From Palsa-744 sp963734815 (GTDB lineage: Bacteria > Actinomycetota > Thermoleophilia > Solirubrobacterales > Solirubrobacteraceae): 64,000 bases of DNA. Below, piece by piece: positions 29,973-38,389 of this stretch (position 1 is its first letter; every line of letters begins with the position of its first letter). The notes beneath the pieces were generated by a model. That model worked only from the letters and a program-made list of their open reading frames with translations, had not been told where the DNA came from and ran no database searches. The DNA lies in the NCBI GenBank assembly GCA_963734815.1, contig CAVTIH010000001.1, forward strand, positions 806,001 through 870,000, in the 5' to 3' direction. The translations under genes were made by a program, and so were the position numbers.

Positions 29973-30754
29973 CCCGACTCGTCCCGCGGGCGGATGATCT
30001 CCGTGGGGCGGTCCTCTTGTTGGGGTTGCGGTGGGCTCACGGGGTGGAACGATGCCGGCGGGCTCGCGGGGGGTGTCGATGCCGGTGGGCTGGCGGGCGC
30101 CTGGCCCGTAGCCGGCGGAGCCTGCTCGGCGGCGGCGCTCAGCGGCAGCTGGCCGGGGGTGACGCTGGACGCGGCGGCCACCGAGGCCGCGGCAAGTGGC
30201 GTGGGAGTGCCGGCGGCGACCATCGGAGCTCCCGCGATCGGACTCTCCGCTGGGCGGCCCATCGGCATCCCGCACATCGGGCAGAAGCGGTCCTCGCTGC
30301 CGTGGATCGCGGCGCACCGCGGGCACGCCCCAATGCCCGCCTCACGCAACACCGTCACCGGGCGGCGCTCACCGAGGGCTCTCTCCAGCGCGTGCAGCTC
30401 CGTGTCGAAGGTTGCCAGCACGCCCAGCTTTGCTGCCACCAGCTCATCGTTGCGCTGACCCAGGCGCTGCATCTCGAACACCAACCCCCCGAGGTCGCGG
30501 TAGGCGAGCTCCCGCGCCTTGCGCACAAACCGCACCCGCCTGCGCATGCGTCCGCGCTCGCGAAAACCCGGGGAGCGAGGCTGCGGGGGAGGAATCTCCA
30601 CCCCCGCGGGCGCCTCCGCGCCGTCAGCGGCCACTCCGCCCGGGGACGTCTGCGCCCCGCTTGGCTCAGCGGGCTTGGCGAGCTCCTCGGTCTGCGTCCG
30701 GAGCTCAGGGTCGACCGCAGGCTGGTTGGACGGACTCGTGGTCTGAGCGTTCAT
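29969..30754 (-). CDS. Coiled zinc-ribbon protein with Pro-rich tail
   Basis: 261 residues from ATG 30754. A helical segment (VRFVRKARELAYRDLGGLVF) precedes a zinc ribbon CPRCAAIHGSEDRFCPMCG, then a Pro/Ala-rich tail. It is translationally coupled to the following membrane zinc-ribbon gene. No family recognised; both look lineage-specific. Confidence 0.75.
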   Translation of the reverse strand: MNAQTTSPSNQPAVDPELRTQTEELAKPAEPSGAQTSPGGVAADGAEAPAGVEIPPPQPRSPGFRERGRMRRRVRFVRKARELAYRDLGGLVFEMQRLGQRNDELVAAKLGVLATFDTELHALERALGERRPVTVLREAGIGACPRCAAIHGSEDRFCPMCGMPMGRPAESPIAGAPMVAAGTPTPLAAASVAAASSVTPGQLPLSAAAEQAPPATGQAPASPPASTPPASPPASFHPVSPPQPQQEDRPTEIIRPRDESG

Positions 30755-30816
30755 CGACCACCCCATCCTACCCCTCGGGTTGCTCGTCTCACGCGGAGCC
30801 TCGCTGGAGCGACTGC

Positions 30817-31779
30817 TCATCGGCGCCCGTCTCGCCCGGGGCCTCGCTCGAGCAACTCTCTCCACGCATCCGCGAGGCGTGCCGCCATTCGCGTCGCGGA
30901 GTACTGCTCGGCGTTGGCCCGGCCCGCGATCCGGGGATCCGGATCGTCGAGGTGGGGGGCCAACGCCGCCCTCCAACGCTCCACGTCGAACGGCGCGCAA
31001 AGCACTCCCGTGACGCCCTCCATCGCCTGCCGGTGTACTCCCACCGGAGTCGCAAGGACCGGCACATCGCACGCCAGCGCCTCCAGCGCCGCCAGCCCGA
31101 AGCCCTCCGCCTCCGAAGGCACCACCACGGCGTTGGCCGCGTTCACCCACAACGGCACCTCCTCGGGGGCGACGCCGCCGAGGGTGTGCAGGGGCACCTC
31201 ACGGGCGAGGGCGACCGCGCGGTCGTATCGCTTGCCGTGGCGCGCGGGGTCTGCGGGGAACAGCAGGCAGGGTGTGTGTGGCTCCAGGGTCAGCTCGGCG
31301 CGGGCGCTTGTGCGCGGGATCGGGTGGAAGCGCTCCATGTCCACGCCGCACGGCAGCACCCGCGTGCGCCGCGCCGCGCTCCCCGGCAGCTCGTGCGCGA
31401 GCTCCGGGGTGGGGGCGGCGATCAGGTCCATCAGTGGGAGCGCCGCGCGCGTGGCCAGGCGCGTGCGGGGGTGGCGCACGTCGGTTCCGTGCATGGTCAG
31501 TCCCCTGACTCGTGCGCGCGCCGCGAGCGCCGGCCAAGCTGTGAGGCCAAAGTGGGCGTGTACCACGTCGAGGTCTGTCCCACGCCGCCATCGCCCGCCG
31601 TAATGGCGACGCAACCGACGGCCGGCCTCGATCAGCGCGGCGCCTCCGGGAGGAAACTCGTACAGCTCGACCTCCACGTCGGGCAGCCGACGCAGCGCAT
31701 CCACCTGGTCGCGCACGAAGCGACCCCGCTCGGGGTGGCGGGCGTCGGGAAGCATGTTTGACACGACCACGACTCGCAC
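30817..31779 (-). CDS. GT4-family glycosyltransferase
   Basis: 320 residues from GTG 31779 (VRVVVVSNMLPDARHPERG). GT-B fold, GT4 signs: DVVHAHFGLTAWPALAARAR, LPCGVDMERFHP, and the donor motif PSEAEGFGLAALEALACDVP. It would transfer a sugar from a nucleotide donor, perhaps for cell-surface glycans. Divergent from murI by 24 bp. Confidence 0.88.
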   Translation of the reverse strand: MRVVVVSNMLPDARHPERGRFVRDQVDALRRLPDVEVELYEFPPGGAALIEAGRRLRRHYGGRWRRGTDLDVVHAHFGLTAWPALAARARVRGLTMHGTDVRHPRTRLATRAALPLMDLIAAPTPELAHELPGSAARRTRVLPCGVDMERFHPIPRTSARAELTLEPHTPCLLFPADPARHGKRYDRAVALAREVPLHTLGGVAPEEVPLWVNAANAVVVPSEAEGFGLAALEALACDVPVLATPVGVHRQAMEGVTGVLCAPFDVERWRAALAPHLDDPDPRIAGRANAEQYSATRMAARLADAWRELLERGPGRDGRR

Positions 31780-31803
31780 GACCCGCGACGGTAGCGCTCT
31801 GAG

Positions 31804-32676
31804 ATGATGAGTCGCATGGCCAACCTCTCGGCGGGCAACCGCGCGTGCCCCATCGGGGTGTTCGACTCCGGCATCGGCGGCCTCACCGTTCTGCACGAGT
31901 TGCTGGTGGGGTTGCCGCGGGAGGACTTCCTCTACCTCGGCGACACCGCGCGCTTCCCCTACGGCGAGCGCTCCCGCGAGGAGCTAGAGCGCTTCTCGGT
32001 GGAGATCGCCGAGGAGCTCTTGAGTCGTCGGGTGAAGCTGCTCGTTGTGGCGTGCAACTCGGCGACCTCCGCGGCTCTGGAGGCGCTCCAGCAGCGGATG
32101 ATGGACACGACCCTGGGCGTTGACGTACTTGGGGTGGTGCGCCCCGAGGCCGTGCAGGCGGTGGCGGCGACTCGCACCGGGCGGATCGGCCTGCTGGCGA
32201 CGCCCACCACGGTCTCCAGCCGCGCATACGAGCACGCGGTGCACGCGGTGGACCCGCACGTCACGCTCACAGCCGTGCCGTGCCCGACGCTTGCCCCGAT
32301 CATCCAGGCTGGCGCCCAGTTCGACGAGCACGTCGTGCGGAGCGTGCGCGAGGCGTGCGCCCCATTGAAGGCTGCCGAGGTGGACACCGTGATCCTCGGC
32401 TGCACCCACTACCCGCTGATCGCACCGATGCTGCAGCGGATGCTCGGTCCGGCGGTGACGCTGATCACCTCTGGGGGGGCGCTCGCGCGCCAGGTCGAGC
32501 ACGCGCTCTCCACGCGCGACCTGCTCAATACCCGCGGCGCTGGCGATGAGGGCGACTACAGCTTTCTCTGCACCGGCGACGTGGCGACGTTCAGGGAGCA
32601 GAGCACGCGGTTCTTGCAGATGCCGCTCGGTCCGGTCGAGCAGGTGCGCGTGGCGGCGGCGGAGGCGATCGCTTGA
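31804..32676 (+). CDS. murI: Glutamate racemase
   Basis: 290 residues. IGVFDSGIGGLTVLHEL, catalytic cysteines in VVACNSATSA and LGCTHYPLI. Makes D-glutamate for peptidoglycan. Three ATGs lie in frame at 31804, 31807 and 31816; MANLSAG at 31816 is also possible. First gene of a murI-rph-rdgB run. Confidence 0.95.
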   Translation: MMSRMANLSAGNRACPIGVFDSGIGGLTVLHELLVGLPREDFLYLGDTARFPYGERSREELERFSVEIAEELLSRRVKLLVVACNSATSAALEALQQRMMDTTLGVDVLGVVRPEAVQAVAATRTGRIGLLATPTTVSSRAYEHAVHAVDPHVTLTAVPCPTLAPIIQAGAQFDEHVVRSVREACAPLKAAEVDTVILGCTHYPLIAPMLQRMLGPAVTLITSGGALARQVEHALSTRDLLNTRGAGDEGDYSFLCTGDVATFREQSTRFLQMPLGPVEQVRVAAAEAIA

Positions 32677-32735
32677 GCGCTTTCCGCAGTCACGACCGTG
32701 CGCCCGACGGCCTGCGCCCGGTGACGATCGCATGA
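32673..32735 (+). pseudogene. Duplicated rph 5' end (20-codon remnant)
   Basis: TTG at 32673 overlaps the murI stop and reads MSAFRSHDRAPDGLRPVTIA, the classical RNase PH N-terminus, then stops at a TGA that overlaps the present rph ATG (ATGA). A 39-bp direct repeat (32692-32730 and 32751-32789, two mismatches) explains it: the start of rph was tandemly duplicated and the gene now starts in the second copy. Confidence 0.75.
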
Positions 32736-33487
32736 GCCGCGCGCGCAGCTACGACCGCGCCCCCGACGGCCTGCGCCCGGTGACGATCGAGCCGGGCTTC
32801 ATGCGCACCGCCACCGGCTCGGCGCTGATCTCCGTCGGGGAGACGCGCGTAATCTGCACCGCATCGGCGCAGGAAAGCGTGCCGCGCTGGATGGCAGGCA
32901 AGGGCCGCGGGTGGGTGACGGCGGAGTACGGGATGCTGCCCGCCTCCACCGGCGAGCGCAAGCAGCGCGACGCGACGCGCGGGCGCCTGGACGGGCGCTC
33001 GGTCGAGATCCAGCGGCTGATCGGGCGCGCGCTGCGCGGCGTGATCGACTTCAAGGCGCTGGGGGAACGCACGATCTATCTCGACTGCGACGTGCTGCAG
33101 GCCGATGGGGGCACGCGCTGCGCCTCGATCACCGGCGCCTACGTGGCGCTCTCGCTGGCCTGCTCCCGTCTGGCGGCCAAGGAGGCGTTCGAGCGCCCTC
33201 CGCTCACCGGCTCGGTGGCGGCGGTCTCTTGCGGGATGGTCGATGGGGTCGCGTTGCTCGACCTCGACTACTCCGAGGACTCGAACGCGGAGGTCGACGC
33301 CAACGTGGTGATGACCGGTGAGGGCGACCTCCTGGAGGTGCAGGCAACTGCCGAGCGCACCCCGCTCTCACGTGCCTCCCTCGACGAGCTGCTGGCTCTG
33401 GCGGCGGGCGGAATCGAGCAGCTGCGCGCTGCCCAGGATCGGGCGATTGCCTCCCAGGTGGGTCCGATCGCCTCCCCGTCGGGTTGA
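32732..33487 (+). CDS. rph: Ribonuclease PH
   Basis: 251 residues from ATG 32732 (MSRARSYDRAPDGLRPVTIE). RNase PH blocks: GKGRGWVTAEYGMLPASTGE, RSVEIQRLIGRALRGVID, DCDVLQADGGTRCASITGAY, LDLDYSEDSNAEVDANVVMT. It trims tRNA 3' ends using phosphate. rdgB follows with TGATG overlap. See the duplicated start just upstream. Confidence 0.95.
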   Translation: MSRARSYDRAPDGLRPVTIEPGFMRTATGSALISVGETRVICTASAQESVPRWMAGKGRGWVTAEYGMLPASTGERKQRDATRGRLDGRSVEIQRLIGRALRGVIDFKALGERTIYLDCDVLQADGGTRCASITGAYVALSLACSRLAAKEAFERPPLTGSVAAVSCGMVDGVALLDLDYSEDSNAEVDANVVMTGEGDLLEVQATAERTPLSRASLDELLALAAGGIEQLRAAQDRAIASQVGPIASPSG

Positions 33488-34071
33488 TGAGGCTGCTGCT
33501 GGCGACCCACAACGAGCACAAGCGCCGAGAGCTCGGGCGCCTGCTGCCCGACCACGAGATTGTGCTGATCCCCGAGGCCGTGAAGCTCCCGCCGGAGGAT
33601 GGAGAGACGTTTGCGGAGAATGCCTTCGGCAAGGCGCGCGCCGCGGCGGCGGCCACCGGCGAGGTGGCGTTCGCAGACGACTCGGGGATCGAAGCGGCGG
33701 CGCTCGGCGGGGCACCTGGCGTGCGCTCGGCGCGCTACGCCGGCGAGCATGCCACCGACACGGAGAACCTCGACAAGCTGCTGCGCGAGGCACCCGCGGG
33801 CAGTGCGCTGGTGTATGTGTGCGCGCTCGCCTACGTCGACCCCACGCGTGGTGTGGAGCGACTGTTCGAGGAGCGCTGCAGCGGCCGCCTCGCCGCCGAA
33901 TCGCGGGGGGAGGGGGGCTTTGGCTACGACCCCGCCTTTCTGCCCGACGACGGTCCCCTCGGTATGACGATGGCGGAATTGACCGACGGGCAGAAGGACG
34001 CGATCAGCCACCGTGGCCGTGCTGTGCGAGCACTCCAGCAGTGGCTGTCTGGCCGAGATGGGGAGGGGTAG
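33487..34071 (+). CDS. rdgB: RdgB/HAM1 dITP/XTP pyrophosphatase
   Basis: 194 residues from ATG 33487. LLLATHNEHKRRELGRLL, EDGETFAENAFGKARAAAA, FADDSGIEAAALGGAPGVRS and GGFGYDPAFLPDD are the family signature. It removes non-canonical purine nucleotides. The murI-rph-rdgB order is common in bacteria. Confidence 0.95.
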   Translation: MRLLLATHNEHKRRELGRLLPDHEIVLIPEAVKLPPEDGETFAENAFGKARAAAAATGEVAFADDSGIEAAALGGAPGVRSARYAGEHATDTENLDKLLREAPAGSALVYVCALAYVDPTRGVERLFEERCSGRLAAESRGEGGFGYDPAFLPDDGPLGMTMAELTDGQKDAISHRGRAVRALQQWLSGRDGEG

Positions 34072-34101
34072 TTCAGTGGCTGTCTGGCCGAGATGGGGAG
34101 G
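34039..34101. repeat. Duplicated rdgB 3' end (28-bp direct repeat)
   Basis: An identical 28-bp block at 34039-34066 (last codons of rdgB) and 34074-34101 (after its stop). A recent tandem duplication, like that at the start of rph. Confidence 0.85.
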
Positions 34102-34119
34102 TAGATGTCATACAAATCG

Positions 34120-34155
34120 GACCCCAACCACTTCACAAAATGAAGGGTTGGGGTC
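34120..34155. repeat. Solitary copy of palindromic intergenic repeat
   Basis: Perfect hairpin: arms GACCCCAACC (34120-34129) and GGTTGGGGTC (34146-34155), with a nested stem CTTCA-CAAAA-TGAAG and one bulged A. Read on the minus strand, the first 25 bases match the three copies at 44030-44167. It lies between convergent gene ends (rdgB and the small membrane ORF), so it may also end transcription, though it has no U-run. Confidence 0.8.
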
Positions 34156-34233
34156 TCAAAAGTACATCCACAACCCCGTATCCTCTGGAAGTACGCGCGC
34201 CTTCCGATGCGGGCTGCCCGGGGAGCCGCTCGC

Positions 34234-34374
34234 TCAGAAGAGATTGATCGCCGCGGAGGCGCCCACCGCGACCGACAGCACGGCGTAGCCCGTGTAGCCG
34301 GCGAGCAGCAGCAACGCCGCCGTCAGCAGAGCGATCAGCACGGTCACGATCCAGGCGACGTGGGGGAGGTCCAT
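34234..34374 (-). CDS. 46-residue two-helix membrane protein
   Basis: MDLPHVAWIVTVLIALLTAA begins a very hydrophobic peptide of 46 residues with two predicted membrane helices and a short tail SAAINLF. Divergent from pyrF by 24 bp. Supported only by composition and position; function unknown. Confidence 0.5.
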   Translation of the reverse strand: MDLPHVAWIVTVLIALLTAALLLLAGYTGYAVLSVAVGASAAINLF

Positions 34375-34383
34375 CGGCGAGGG

Positions 34384-34389
34384 TATTCT
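34384..34389 (+). promoter_or_regulatory. Putative -10 of pyrF
   Basis: TATTCT ends 9 nt before the pyrF ATG, implying a near-leaderless transcript. A GGAG lies too close to the ATG (1-4 nt) to be a good ribosome site. Confidence 0.4.
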
Positions 34390-34398
34390 CGCACGGAG

Positions 34399-35367
34399 AT
34401 GGGCACCGGCTTCGGCGACATTCTGGCGGCGCGCGTGGCGGAGCGCGAATCGCAGATCGTGCTCGGCCTCGACCCCGACCCCGAGGCGCTGTGGCCGGGA
34501 GCGCACGACGCCGCGGTCACTCCGCCCGCGGAGCATCTGCAGAGCCCGCGCGCAGAGCAAGGGCCGACGACGCAGGCTGACCGCTCGCCGACTCTGCGCA
34601 CCGAGCGCTCGCCGACGTGGCGCATCGCGGTGGCGACCCGCGTGCACTGCTGCGCCTTGATCGACGCGACGGGGCCGGCGTGCGTGGCGGTGAAGCCCCA
34701 GCTTGCCTGCTTCGAGCGGTTGGGGGCGCCCGGGTGGGAGGCGCTGGAAGCCGTAATCGAGCACGCGCGTCAGCGCGGCCTGCTGGTGATCGCCGACGGC
34801 AAGCGCGGCGACATTGCCCTCAGCGCGCGCGCCTACGCGCAGGCGCTGTACGAACGCCTGCGGGTCGACCTGGCGACGGTCAACCCGCTGCTGGGCGGAG
34901 ATGCGATCGAGCCGTTCGTGACGGAAGCTCGTGCGGCTGGGGCCGGCGTACTGTTGCTGGTGCGCACCTCCAACCCGGGTGCCGCCGACGTGCAGGATCT
35001 GGAGCTTGCGGCTGGGGGGCCGGTGTGGGAGCGTCTGGCGGCGTTCGTGGCCGAGCAGGGAGCGGCGGGAGTGGGGGAGTCGGGTCTCAGCGACGTCGGC
35101 GCGGTCGTTGGCGCGACCCAGCCGCGGCACCTCGAGCGGGCGCGCGAGCTGATGCCCCATGCGGTGCTGCTGCTGCCGGGCGTGGGCGCCCAGGGGGGCC
35201 GCGTCGAGGATCTGGCCGCGGCCTTCGCCCCGGGCAGGGCCGGCGGCCTGATCACCGCCTCGCGCAGCATCGTCGGCGCGCACCTCGCGACCGGCGGCGA
35301 CCCTGCCGAAGCGGCTCGCGCGGAGGCGGAGCGCCTGCGCGAAACCGCTTGGGCGCTGGGGGATTAA
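34399..35367 (+). CDS. pyrF: Orotidine 5'-phosphate decarboxylase, group 2
   Basis: 322 residues from ATG 34399. IVLGLDPDPEALWPGA, VAVKPQLACFERLGAPGW, the catalytic VIADGKRGDIALSARAY, TVNPLLGGDAIEPF and ITASRSIVGA. Makes UMP. It carries an insert at about residues 43-75 with short Ser-Pro-Thr repeats (DRSPTLRTERSPTWR), making it longer than most group-2 enzymes. The open frame upstream of 34399 is not conserved. Confidence 0.93.
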   Translation: MGTGFGDILAARVAERESQIVLGLDPDPEALWPGAHDAAVTPPAEHLQSPRAEQGPTTQADRSPTLRTERSPTWRIAVATRVHCCALIDATGPACVAVKPQLACFERLGAPGWEALEAVIEHARQRGLLVIADGKRGDIALSARAYAQALYERLRVDLATVNPLLGGDAIEPFVTEARAAGAGVLLLVRTSNPGAADVQDLELAAGGPVWERLAAFVAEQGAAGVGESGLSDVGAVVGATQPRHLERARELMPHAVLLLPGVGAQGGRVEDLAAAFAPGRAGGLITASRSIVGAHLATGGDPAEAARAEAERLRETAWALGD

Positions 35368-35477
35368 CCGATCGGACGAATTTTTAAGCCACGTGGTGGT
35401 GAGGTCGGCTACGCTAGGCGGGCGCGCAGCGGAGCCACCCGGCGCCGCGTGGCGCAGACGTGGATGAGGCACTCGGG

Positions 35478-36440
35478 ATGATCATCACGGTCACGCTCAA
35501 CGCGGCTATCGACAAGTCGCTATCGGTGCCCAACTTCCGCTTGGGGCGGCGACACCGCACCGTCGAACAGCGCACGATGGCGGGCGGCAAGGGTGTCAAC
35601 ATCGCCCGTGCTCTGAAGGCGCTGGGCCAGCCGGTGATCGCGACGGGCCTGGTGGGCGGCCCCACAGGGACGCACATCGTCGAGCAGCTCACCGAGGAGG
35701 CGATCCTCAACGACTTCGTGCGCATCCGCGAGGAGTCGCGCACCAACACCTCCGTGCTCGACCCAACCAGCGGCGAGCAGACCGAGATCAACGAGCGCGG
35801 GCCGAAGGTGAGCGAGAGCGAGGTGGAGTTGTTTCGCGACAAGCTCCTGTACCTCGCGCGCGGCGCGGCGATCGTGGTGTTCGCGGGCTCGATCCCGCGT
35901 GGGGTGGAGAGCGACGTGTACGCGGGGCTGATCCGCGAACTCCAGCGCACCGGGGTCACGACCGTGATCGACACTGACGGCGACCCCCTGCGCCATGCGG
36001 TGCGCGCCGAGCCGGACGTGGTGTCGCCCAACGTGCTGGAGGCCGAGGAGCTGGTCGGCCATGAGTTCGCCGACGAGGACGAGCTCTCACTAGCGGTGGG
36101 CGAGCTCGTTGCGCTGGGGGCGCGTGAAGCGATCATGACGCTGCCCGACGGCTGCTTCGCGCAGGTGCAGATCGACGGCCAGCCCACGCTGCTGCGGGCG
36201 CGCATAGAGTTGCGCGAGCCGGTCGCCAAACGGGGCTCCGGCGACGCCTTCCTCGCTGGTTATGTGGCGGCGCGCTACGAAGACAAGTCACCCGCCGAGT
36301 GCCTGCGCTTCGGCGTCGCCTGTGGCGCCGAGTCCACCGGACGCCTCGGAGCCGGCCTGATCGAGCGCCGCGAGGTGCATCGGCTGGAGCACGAGGTGGA
36401 GCTGGAGCCGGTAGAGCTGCCGGCCCCGGCGCAGGGCTGA
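35478..36440 (+). CDS. 1-phosphofructokinase-like PfkB sugar kinase
   Basis: 320 residues from ATG 35478 (MIITVTLNAAIDKSLSVPNF). Ribokinase-fold signs GGKGVNIARALKALGQPV, AGSIPRGVESDVYAGLI, and the catalytic loop KRGSGDAFLAGYVA, where the usual GAGD reads GSGD. Closest in pattern to the 1-phosphofructokinase/tagatose-6-phosphate kinase group. Converges on the ABC permease with a 1-bp gap. Confidence 0.88.
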   Translation: MIITVTLNAAIDKSLSVPNFRLGRRHRTVEQRTMAGGKGVNIARALKALGQPVIATGLVGGPTGTHIVEQLTEEAILNDFVRIREESRTNTSVLDPTSGEQTEINERGPKVSESEVELFRDKLLYLARGAAIVVFAGSIPRGVESDVYAGLIRELQRTGVTTVIDTDGDPLRHAVRAEPDVVSPNVLEAEELVGHEFADEDELSLAVGELVALGAREAIMTLPDGCFAQVQIDGQPTLLRARIELREPVAKRGSGDAFLAGYVAARYEDKSPAECLRFGVACGAESTGRLGAGLIERREVHRLEHEVELEPVELPAPAQG

Positions 36441-36441
36441 C

Positions 36442-37332
36442 TCAACCCCCGGCGACATCCCGGCGCAGAAACACGAGGTAGGCGGCGAACAGCGCGGGGA
36501 CGGCATAGAGCGCGCACACCCAGGCGGAGTGGCCGATCGGCGCCCAGTCGGTGGGGGTGCGTAGCAGGCCGTGCCAGTTCTCGTACTGTTCGGTGAGCAG
36601 GTAGGGCTTGAGTCCTTCCAGGCCGGGGATCCCAGAGACGATGAACAGCAGGATCGTGAAGCCGACGGTGCCGACGACGGCTGCGGCGCTGTTGCGGGTG
36701 GCGGTCGAAAGCAGCACGCCGATGCACACCACGGTCAGTAGCGGGATCAGGTAGACGGCGTTGGCGCCAAACACGAGCAGCAGCCCTTCCGGCGCCGACA
36801 CGACCGAGCCCGAGAATGTGATCACGTGGTTGAAGCCCCACGAGGCCACGCCGGCGACGGTCGCCACGGCGGCCGATAGGAAGACCGCGATGGCGCCATA
36901 AGTCATCGCCGCGAGCGCCTTGGCGGCGAACACCTGCCCGCGATCGACCGAGCGCGTGAGGATCGTCTTCAGCGTGCCGTTGCCGTCCTCGGCGGCGACG
37001 ATGTCACCGGCGACCAAAGCGGCGATCAGCGGCAGCATGAACACCGACAGGAACAACAGGATCAGCACGGGCGTCGCGAGGCCGGACTGGGTGATGTGCG
37101 AGATGAAGATGTTGCCCTGGTCATGGCCGTGGACGTTGCGTAGGTTCTGCGTGATCACGAAGATGATTGGCAGGATCGCCGCGAGCCCGAGGCCGAGGTA
37201 GGTGCGCTTCTGCGAGACCAGCTTGCGCAGCTCCCAGCGGTAGGCGGTCGCGGTGGACGGACGCCGCACCTGGACGGCGTCGGTCGGGGCACCGGCGGGA
37301 GCGAGCGCAGGGGGGGCCTCAAGCGTGCTCAT
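36442..37332 (-). CDS. ABC-2 type permease
   Basis: 296 residues from ATG 37332; six membrane helices are visible (e.g. ILPIIFVITQ, LLFLSVFMLPLIAALVAGDI). The EDGNGTLKTILTRSVDRGQV loop is typical of ABC-2 exporters. It overlaps the ATPase gene by 14 bp and forms an exporter with it. Substrate unknown. Confidence 0.9.
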   Translation of the reverse strand: MSTLEAPPALAPAGAPTDAVQVRRPSTATAYRWELRKLVSQKRTYLGLGLAAILPIIFVITQNLRNVHGHDQGNIFISHITQSGLATPVLILLFLSVFMLPLIAALVAGDIVAAEDGNGTLKTILTRSVDRGQVFAAKALAAMTYGAIAVFLSAAVATVAGVASWGFNHVITFSGSVVSAPEGLLLVFGANAVYLIPLLTVVCIGVLLSTATRNSAAAVVGTVGFTILLFIVSGIPGLEGLKPYLLTEQYENWHGLLRTPTDWAPIGHSAWVCALYAVPALFAAYLVFLRRDVAGG

Positions 37333-38347
37333 GCACCTGCTCCTGTGTGACGTGGCCATTTCCCGCCGCGTGCACCCCGTTACCCTCGGTCAACCGGAAG
37401 AAGAGGTCCTCGAGCGTCGCCAGCTCGGGGGTCAGCGCGAGGATGCCCACGCCGGCCGCCCCAAGCGCGATCGAGAGAGCGCCCACGTCGGGCTCCTGCG
37501 CCTGGAAGGAGAGGCCACCATGCTCGGGCGGGTGGGCGCCGGTCACGTGCTCGATGCCGGGCTGTGCACGCAGCACCGCAAGCGCGCGGGCGTCGTCGGT
37601 GGAGCGCAGCCGGTAGCCGGCCCCGCCCTGGCGGCGCAGGTCGGCGAGCGCGCCCTCATAGACGACGCGCCCGGAGTCGACGATCGCCACGCGATCGCAC
37701 AGTTCCTGCACCTCCGGCAGCTGGTGGCTGGAGAGTAGGACGGTGATCTCCTGGTCGGCCAGCCGGCGGATCAGCGCGCGCATGTCGCGCATCCCCGCCG
37801 GGTCGAGGCCGGTGGCGGGCTCGTCGAGGATCAGCAGGCGCGGACGGCGCAGCAGCGCGGCGGCGATGCCCAAGCGCTGGCGCATGCCGTGGGAGTAGCC
37901 GCCGACGCGGTGCTCGGCGCGCGGGCTCAGCTCGACGGTCTCCAGCACCTCGCCGATCCGCTCGCGCGCGCCGCTGCCGTCGAGCGCGGCGAGCAGTTCA
38001 AGGTTCTTGCGCGCGCTCAGGTAGGGGTAGAACTTCGGCGCCTCGACAAACCCCGCTACGCCCTCCAGCGCCCGCGCGCCCTCACGGATGGGGTCGTGGC
38101 CGAACAACTCGACGGTGCCCTCCGTGGGCATGATCAGGCCGAGTGCCATTCGCAGCGTGGTGGTCTTGCCGGCGCCATTCGGCCCCAGGAACCCGTACAC
38201 GTCGCCGGCGTGGACGTCGAGATCGATGTGGTCGACCGCCAGGACCTCCTTGTAGCGCTTGACCAGCCCCCTGGCACGGACCGGCGGCGCCTTGCCATTT
38301 CCGGCGACCTCCTCAGTCGCCCCTACCCTGCTGCCGGGAGTCGTCAT
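37319..38347 (-). CDS. ABC exporter ATPase
   Basis: 342 residues with AAGGAG before the ATG. Walker A GPNGAGKTTT, signature YSHGMRQRLGIAAALLRRP, Walker B RLLILDEPATGLDP, then a DrrA-like C-terminal extension. Partner of the permease just downstream. The lipid-binding-type protein upstream (38390) may belong to the same unit (42-bp gap). Confidence 0.92.
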   Translation of the reverse strand: MTTPGSRVGATEEVAGNGKAPPVRARGLVKRYKEVLAVDHIDLDVHAGDVYGFLGPNGAGKTTTLRMALGLIMPTEGTVELFGHDPIREGARALEGVAGFVEAPKFYPYLSARKNLELLAALDGSGARERIGEVLETVELSPRAEHRVGGYSHGMRQRLGIAAALLRRPRLLILDEPATGLDPAGMRDMRALIRRLADQEITVLLSSHQLPEVQELCDRVAIVDSGRVVYEGALADLRRQGGAGYRLRSTDDARALAVLRAQPGIEHVTGAHPPEHGGLSFQAQEPDVGALSIALGAAGVGILALTPELATLEDLFFRLTEGNGVHAAGNGHVTQEQVHEHA

Positions 38348-38389
38348 GGCGCTCCTTGCGTCCGTGCAGGGAACGGTGGGGTCACGGGG

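Noticed and set aside
29452..29997. Plus-strand 181-residue hydrophobic ORF of Val/Pro/Ala repeats
   Set aside because: It is the mirror of the minus-strand TTPGAATG repeat; the minus frame has a zinc ribbon, membrane helix and coupled start.
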